A stretch of DNA of 8,333 bases from Chloroflexota bacterium. GTDB lineage: Bacteria > Chloroflexota > Dehalococcoidia > GIF9 > UBA5620. The notes under the pieces were generated by a model, which saw nothing but the letters and a program-made list of their open reading frames with translations, searched no databases and was not told the DNA's origin. The position numbers and the translations under genes were made by a program. Below, piece after piece: positions 4,818 through 8,333 of the stretch; the first letter of the stretch is position 1, and every line of letters begins with the position of its first letter. The stretch is from NCBI GenBank assembly GCA_026389735.1, contig JAPLHH010000133.1, positions 1 through 8,333 of the forward strand, given 5' to 3'.

Positions 4818-5531
4818 TCACAGCCCCAATGCCAGAGCCTCTTTGAGGTTTATATCGCCGGTGTAAAGCGCCTTGCCCACAATAGCCCCTTCTACCCCAA
4901 GTTCTTTAAGCTTCCTCAGGTGACCCAATGCCGAAATGCCACCGGCAGCAATTATCGGCAGATTTACACCTTTGACCATCTCGGCTATCGCTTCAAAACC
5001 TGGCTCAGTCAACGTGCCATCGCGTTTTATATCGGTATAAATAAGACGCCTTACTCCAATAGCCGCCATCCTTCGACCTAATGCTAAAGCTGCAACTCCA
5101 GTGCCCTTTTTCCAGCCATGAGTAGCTACACGCCCATCGCGAGCATCTATGCCAATGGCTATAGCCCCGCCATATTTTTGGCATAATCTTCCCACAAGTT
5201 CCGAATTATCCACCGCCGCCGTCCCCAGAATCACCCGGTTTATCCCGATGGCTAAGAGACTGGCCACTGTAGCTTCATCCCTTATACCACCGCCTAGCTG
5301 CACGGGTAAGCTCACCTGCTTTACTATAGCCTCGACAACAGCAATATTACGCGGCTCACCGCTGGCAGCTCCGTCCAGGTCAACCAGATGCAGCCGACCA
5401 GCCCCTTGAGCCTGCCAGTTAAGAGCCACAGCTACCGGGTCTTCAGAGAACACCGTCTCCCGGTTGTAATCACCCTGATACAGCCGCACACACTTGCCAC
5501 ACTTAATATCGATAGCTGGAATTACCTCCAT
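4818..5531 (-). CDS. hisA: HisA, ProFAR isomerase (phosphoribosylformimino-AICAR-phosphate isomerase)
   Basis: A 237-residue (beta/alpha)8 enzyme of histidine biosynthesis catalysing the Amadori rearrangement of ProFAR to PRFAR. Seen: MEVIPAIDIKCGKCVRLYQG with catalytic Asp8, VDLDGA at 50-55, the phosphate loop LGGGIRD at 79-85, GTAAV, the second catalytic Asp129 in GIDARDG, TDIKRDGT at 166-173, and the second phosphate site AAGGIS. I choose ATG at 5531: homologues begin here, a GAGGGTAGG site lies just upstream, and a promoter match covers the region that a longer reading from 5579 would have to encode. Length is then normal. Residues fit HisA rather than the paralogue HisF (RLYQGDY rather than a VKGxxF start). 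hisF, the usual next gene, is missing from this position. Confidence 0.96.
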   Translation of the reverse strand: MEVIPAIDIKCGKCVRLYQGDYNRETVFSEDPVAVALNWQAQGAGRLHLVDLDGAASGEPRNIAVVEAIVKQVSLPVQLGGGIRDEATVASLLAIGINRVILGTAAVDNSELVGRLCQKYGGAIAIGIDARDGRVATHGWKKGTGVAALALGRRMAAIGVRRLIYTDIKRDGTLTEPGFEAIAEMVKGVNLPIIAAGGISALGHLRKLKELGVEGAIVGKALYTGDINLKEALALGL

Positions 5532-5555
5532 GTGATGTCCTACCCTCACTTGCCA

Positions 5556-5584
5556 ATAATACCTTAATCGGATAGCCATCTCAA
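5556..5584 (-). promoter_or_regulatory. Candidate promoter of hisA
   Basis: On the minus strand: -35 TTGAGA (5584-5579; 5 of 6), 17 nt spacer, -10 TATTAT (5561-5556; 5 of 6). Predicted start near 5549, leaving an 18-base leader that contains the Shine-Dalgarno sequence. It supports the hisA start at 5531. Confidence 0.55.
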
Positions 5585-5624
5585 GCTGAAAAGAGCGACT
5601 GGCACAGGCTATGCACCAACTAAC

Positions 5625-5654
5625 GTAGCCACGACCCTTTAGGGTCGTGGCTAC
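5625..5654. repeat. GC palindrome, perfect 14-bp arms, between divergent promoters
   Basis: GTAGCCACGACCCT-TT-AGGGTCGTGGCTAC. It lies upstream of both hisA and the acyl-CoA dehydrogenase operon, so it cannot be a terminator for either. Similar GTAGCC and CGACC words occur at 2023-2046. It may be an operator, but it fits the dispersed palindrome family better. Confidence 0.7.
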
Positions 5655-5716
5655 ATGCGTTCAGGACAGCTCTCTCCCCAAAGAAAAACCTGAACAAATG
5701 ATACACTATCGCATGC

Positions 5717-5745
5717 TTGATATACTGGCGTCGGTAGTCTATACT
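5717..5745 (+). promoter_or_regulatory. Candidate promoter of the acyl-CoA dehydrogenase operon
   Basis: -35 TTGATA (5717-5722; 5 of 6), exact 17 nt spacer, -10 TATACT (5740-5745; 5 of 6). Predicted start near 5752, about 55 nt before the first gene. Divergent from the hisA promoter. Confidence 0.55.
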
Positions 5746-5795
5746 ACTGACGGCCCGAAGAAGCCACCTGATAGAGAGGCCAAAGTTCAAGTTTA

Positions 5796-5803
5796 AAGGG
5801 GGT
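5796..5803 (+). promoter_or_regulatory. Ribosome binding site of the large acyl-CoA dehydrogenase gene
   Basis: AAGGGGGT, 4 nt before ATG at 5808. It fixes that start. Confidence 0.65.
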
Positions 5804-5807
5804 AAAG

Positions 5808-6980
5808 ATGGATTTCCGGCTTACTGAGGAGCAGGAAAGGTTCAGAAAAGAAGTCCGTGATTTCCTCGAAGGGGAAGGGAAACAAGGACTGTGGGAGCCA
5901 TCAATTGATTCCTGGATTATGGCTTATGACCCGGAATTCACCAAGCGCGTGGCAGCCAAGGGCTGGATTGGCCTTACCTGGCCCAAGGAGTATGGGGGGC
6001 AAGGGCGATGCGCCTTTGACCGGTTAATCCTCACCGAGGAAATACTAAGATACGGAGCTCCGGCAGCCTGTCACTGGTTCGCCGACCGCCAGATAGGCGG
6101 TTCTATCCTTAAATATGGAACTGAGCAACAGAAGAGAGAGCTCCTCCCCAAGATAATGAGGGGAGAGATGTACGTCGGCTTGGGGATGAGCGAGCCAGAG
6201 GCCGGGTGTGACCTGGCTTCCCTCAAAACACAGGCAATCAAGAAAAATGACCACTATGTGATTAATGGTCAGAAGACCTGGACTAGTGGTGGCAAGTATA
6301 TGAACTATCTCTACCTGCTAGCGCGAACTGACCCCAGTGTGGCCAAGCACCAGGGACTCAGCGAATTCATCATTCCCAAGGACCTGGCTGGAATCACCAC
6401 CAGCCCTATAATTGATATCACGGGAAACGAGGCCTGGAATGAGGTGTTCTTCGAAAATGTTCACGTTCCCAAAGAATGCCTAATAGGGAAAGAGAACAAT
6501 GGCTGGCGCCAGGTGATGGAGCAACTAGCCTATGAGAGAAGCGGCATGGAACGGATTATGGCCAACTACCCAGTTTTTGAAGGCATTATTAAGTTCGTTA
6601 AGGAGACCAGGCGAAATGGTAAGCCACTATGCCAGGATTCGGTAATCCGCCACAAGCTGGCACAGCTGAAGATAGAGTTTGAGGTGGCACGTCTCTTCAT
6701 GTACCGGGTGGCCTTAGTCATGGATGAAGGACGTCCCCCTGAATGGGAGGCAGCCATGTCCAAGGCCTACGCCACCACCTTCGAGCAGCGCTTAGCTACC
6801 ACAGCTCTGGAAATCTTGGGGCCTTACGGACAGCTAGCGCCTCACTCCAAATGGACGAAGCTGAATGGGATGGCTTATCATTCCTACCTCTCCTCCAAGG
6901 GGTACAGCCTTCAGGCCGGGACAACGGAGGTTCTGAAGAACATCCTGGCCTTGCGTAAACTGGGCTTGCCCGCAGGGTGA
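5808..6980 (+). CDS. Acyl-CoA dehydrogenase, large (catalytic) subunit type
   Basis: A 390-residue flavoenzyme that oxidises an acyl-CoA at C2-C3 and passes electrons to ETF. Seen: N-terminal helical domain starting MDFRLTEEQE, GWIGLTWPKEYGG at 52-64, the FAD/substrate beta-domain with MSEPEAGCDLASL at 127-139, INGQKTWTSGG at 152-162 and FFENVHVPKECLIG at 214-227, then the C-terminal helical domain ending GTTEVLKNILALRKLGLP. The base Glu used by medium-chain enzymes (YEGT motif) is Ala370 here. Glu243 in AYERSG sits where isovaleryl-CoA and long-chain dehydrogenases hold theirs, so the protein should be active. This pattern is that of the alpha subunits of paired dehydrogenases such as PimC or mycobacterial FadE26/28-type enzymes. 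The second subunit follows 41 nt later. Substrate unknown; a branched, dicarboxylic or cyclic acyl-CoA is possible. Confidence 0.93.
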   Translation: MDFRLTEEQERFRKEVRDFLEGEGKQGLWEPSIDSWIMAYDPEFTKRVAAKGWIGLTWPKEYGGQGRCAFDRLILTEEILRYGAPAACHWFADRQIGGSILKYGTEQQKRELLPKIMRGEMYVGLGMSEPEAGCDLASLKTQAIKKNDHYVINGQKTWTSGGKYMNYLYLLARTDPSVAKHQGLSEFIIPKDLAGITTSPIIDITGNEAWNEVFFENVHVPKECLIGKENNGWRQVMEQLAYERSGMERIMANYPVFEGIIKFVKETRRNGKPLCQDSVIRHKLAQLKIEFEVARLFMYRVALVMDEGRPPEWEAAMSKAYATTFEQRLATTALEILGPYGQLAPHSKWTKLNGMAYHSYLSSKGYSLQAGTTEVLKNILALRKLGLPAG

Positions 6981-7021
6981 GCTTCAAAATACACCAGAAA
7001 ATCCAGAAAGGAAGATAGCTA

Positions 7022-8152
7022 ATGAACTTGTCCTTCACAGAAGAGCAGGAAATCTTACGAAAATTCGCTCGAGATTTCCTGGCAAACAAATTCCCTAAGA
7101 AGGTGTTGAAAGAGGTGGAGGGAAGCGAGCTAGGCTACTCACTGGAGATATGGAAAGAAATGGCTAAGCTTGGCTGGATGGGGCTGCCCTTCCCGGAGAA
7201 GTACGGCGGAACCGAGATGACTTTTCTCGACCTGGCAGTGCTGCTGGAGGAGATGGGAAAAGCCTGCATGCCCGGTCCATACTTCTCCACAGTAGTTCTT
7301 GGCGGCTTTCCCATTCTTGATGTCGGAACTGAGGCACAGAAGCAAGAATACCTTCCCCAAATAGCCCAGGGAAAGGCAATCTTCACCCTAGCCCTGACAG
7401 AGCCCAGCGGCAGTTATGACGCTGCCTCAATCAAGGCTAAGGCTGTTCCTGACGGAGACGGCTGGGTTATAAGTGGCACCAAGCTTTTTGTCCCCGATGC
7501 TCACGTGGCCGACTATATCCTCTGTGTTGCTCGAACTGAGGACAAGGCTGAGCCAGAGGAAGGTTTAACCACATTCATAGTGGAGACGAAACAGCCAGGC
7601 ATAGGTCACACAGTACTGAATACCATGGCTGGCAAGCTATGTGAGGTAGTCTGCGACGGGGTAAAGGTGCCGAAGGAGACCATCCTGGGTCAGCTTAATC
7701 AGGGGTGGAGCGACATCAAGAGGGCAATTGACCGAGCCGTGGTGGCCAAGTGTTGCTACATGGTTGGGATAGCCCAACAAGTGCTCGACATGACTGTGGA
7801 GTATGCCAAAGAAAGAAAGCAATTTGACCGTCCGATAGGGAGTTTTCAGATCATCCAACACTACTGTGCCGATATGTTAACCGATGTTGAGGGCATGAGG
7901 CTTAGCACTTACCAGGCTGCGTGGAAGTTAAGCGAGGGCCTTTCCTGTACTGAAGAAGCCGCTATAGCCAGGGCCTGGGCGGTACAAGCTGGTGAACGAG
8001 TCATAAGCTTGGCGCATCAGATTCACGGCGCCATTGGCGTCGCCATGGAATATGACCTGCACTATTACACCCGCTCTCTTAAGGCCTGTGAACTCAGCTT
8101 TGGCAGCGCTGATTTTTATCGCGAGGTAGTAGCTCAAGGGATGGGGCTCTAA
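7022..8152 (+). CDS. Acyl-CoA dehydrogenase, small (non-catalytic partner) subunit type
   Basis: A 376-residue paralogue of the preceding protein with the same fold. Seen: MNLSFTEEQEILRKFARDFL start, GWMGLPFPEKYGG at 51-63, LTEPSGSYDAASI at 125-137, WVISGTKLFVPDA at 148-160, and the well-kept FAD-dimer motif YAKERKQFDRPIGSFQ at 261-276. Neither usual catalytic glutamate is present: the IVD-type position holds Asp237 in IDRAVVA, and the C-terminal YEGT position reads FGSAD (360-364). Conserved flavin-interface residues with a missing base are typical of beta subunits in alpha2-beta2 dehydrogenases (PimD, FadE27/29-type). It most likely works as a complex with the upstream gene product. An AAAGGAAG site precedes ATG 7022. 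Whether Asp237 could act as a base is open. Confidence 0.92.
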   Translation: MNLSFTEEQEILRKFARDFLANKFPKKVLKEVEGSELGYSLEIWKEMAKLGWMGLPFPEKYGGTEMTFLDLAVLLEEMGKACMPGPYFSTVVLGGFPILDVGTEAQKQEYLPQIAQGKAIFTLALTEPSGSYDAASIKAKAVPDGDGWVISGTKLFVPDAHVADYILCVARTEDKAEPEEGLTTFIVETKQPGIGHTVLNTMAGKLCEVVCDGVKVPKETILGQLNQGWSDIKRAIDRAVVAKCCYMVGIAQQVLDMTVEYAKERKQFDRPIGSFQIIQHYCADMLTDVEGMRLSTYQAAWKLSEGLSCTEEAAIARAWAVQAGERVISLAHQIHGAIGVAMEYDLHYYTRSLKACELSFGSADFYREVVAQGMGL

Positions 8153-8213
8153 TTTTACCATATTTACACTCAGTTTATCTGAAGAGCATCTCAAAAAGAA
8201 TTCGACTGCGAAA

Positions 8214-8218
8214 GGAGG
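8214..8218 (+). promoter_or_regulatory. Ribosome binding site of the carboxyltransferase-like gene
   Basis: GGAGG inside AAAGGAGG, 6 nt before ATG 8225. The other nearby ATG at 8221 opens a frame that stops after nine codons, so 8225 is the start. Confidence 0.75.
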
Positions 8219-8224
8219 CAATGA

Positions 8225-8333
8225 ATGGGCAAGACCCACGAGTCAATTGAGGCATATAAGGCAAAACGAGAAAAAATAAAGCAGATGGGAGGCCCAAAAG
8301 CCATTGAAAAGCGGCATGAAGCTGGACAGTGGT
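8225..8333 (+). CDS. Probable acyl-CoA carboxylase carboxyltransferase (beta) subunit, first 36 codons; runs off the right edge
   Basis: Only 36 residues are visible: MGKTHESIEAYKAKREKIKQ, then MGGPKAIEKRHEAGQW. The pattern of a charged helix, then GG-x-K-x-IEK-x-H-x-x-G-x-W/L, is the usual start of biotin-dependent carboxyltransferases such as propionyl-CoA carboxylase beta and methylmalonyl-CoA decarboxylase alpha, where the next residues are normally TARERI. The sequence ends exactly there, so the catalytic part cannot be checked. It begins 72 nt after the dehydrogenase pair on the same strand with a strong ribosome site and no visible terminator, so co-transcription is likely. It would carboxylate or decarboxylate an acyl-CoA near the product of the dehydrogenase. 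Family likely; substrate unknown. Confidence 0.65.
   Translation, partial: MGKTHESIEAYKAKREKIKQMGGPKAIEKRHEAGQW

Noticed and set aside
4773..5081. Plus-strand 102-codon open frame antisense to hisA
   Set aside because: Covered by hisA with all catalytic motifs on the other strand; it starts in repeat sequence and has no recognisable domain.
7928..8239. Minus-strand 103-codon open frame at the end of the small dehydrogenase subunit
   Set aside because: Antisense to the conserved C-terminal domain and to the next gene's ribosome site; no motif.

Overview
The window reads as a chromosomal segment of an anaerobic or environmental bacterium, most plausibly a Chloroflexota lineage related to Dehalococcoidia. 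This is an inference from three things: the ribosomal-protein trio followed by a DUF1385 (YqhQ-type) gene, the paired acyl-CoA dehydrogenase subunits and B12-dependent acyl-CoA mutase, and intergenic spaces packed with short repeats. No taxonomic marker was searched. No rRNA, tRNA or CRISPR array was seen.

Layout. (a) Positions 1-1754, minus strand: a corrinoid adenosyltransferase (cobO type), a small four-helix-bundle (S23/TIGR02436) gene inside an inverted-repeat cassette, then the N-terminal 239 residues of a B12-dependent acyl-CoA mutase running off the left edge. The mutase carries Phe and Gln at the two positions where methylmalonyl-CoA mutase has Tyr89 and Arg207, so it looks like an isobutyryl-CoA-mutase-type enzyme. 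(b) 1755-2238: no gene, only repeats and a probable promoter. (c) 2239-3094, plus strand: rplU-rpmA-rpmE in a tight overlapping run. (d) 3095-3406: no gene, repeats. (e) 3407-4312, plus strand: a DUF1385 membrane protein, whose stop codon interlocks with that of convergent hisI. (f) 4309-5531, minus strand: hisI and hisA, separated by a repeat element instead of hisF. (g) 5580-5807: divergent regulatory region with good promoter matches on both strands and a perfect palindrome. (h) 5808-8333, plus strand: two acyl-CoA dehydrogenase subunits (a large catalytic type and a small type lacking the catalytic glutamate), then the first 36 codons of a probable acyl-CoA carboxylase carboxyltransferase subunit.

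How the genes fit together. The adenosyltransferase makes the adenosylcobalamin that the mutase needs. The dehydrogenase pair and carboxylase are the kind of enzymes that act on short or branched acyl-CoAs. The two sets are separated by housekeeping genes, so a shared pathway is only a possibility.

The most interesting structure is in the repeats. Three AT-rich inverted-repeat elements occur here. One (about 748-1193) carries the four-helix-bundle gene. Another (4672-4776) joins the start arm and stop arm of the same element almost directly, as if the gene had been deleted. This looks like an autonomous/non-autonomous (MITE-like) pair built around an S23-family gene. A second repeat family consists of short GC-rich palindromes with different stems but a similar CT-N2-AG centre, several of them placed right at the ends of the AT-rich elements.
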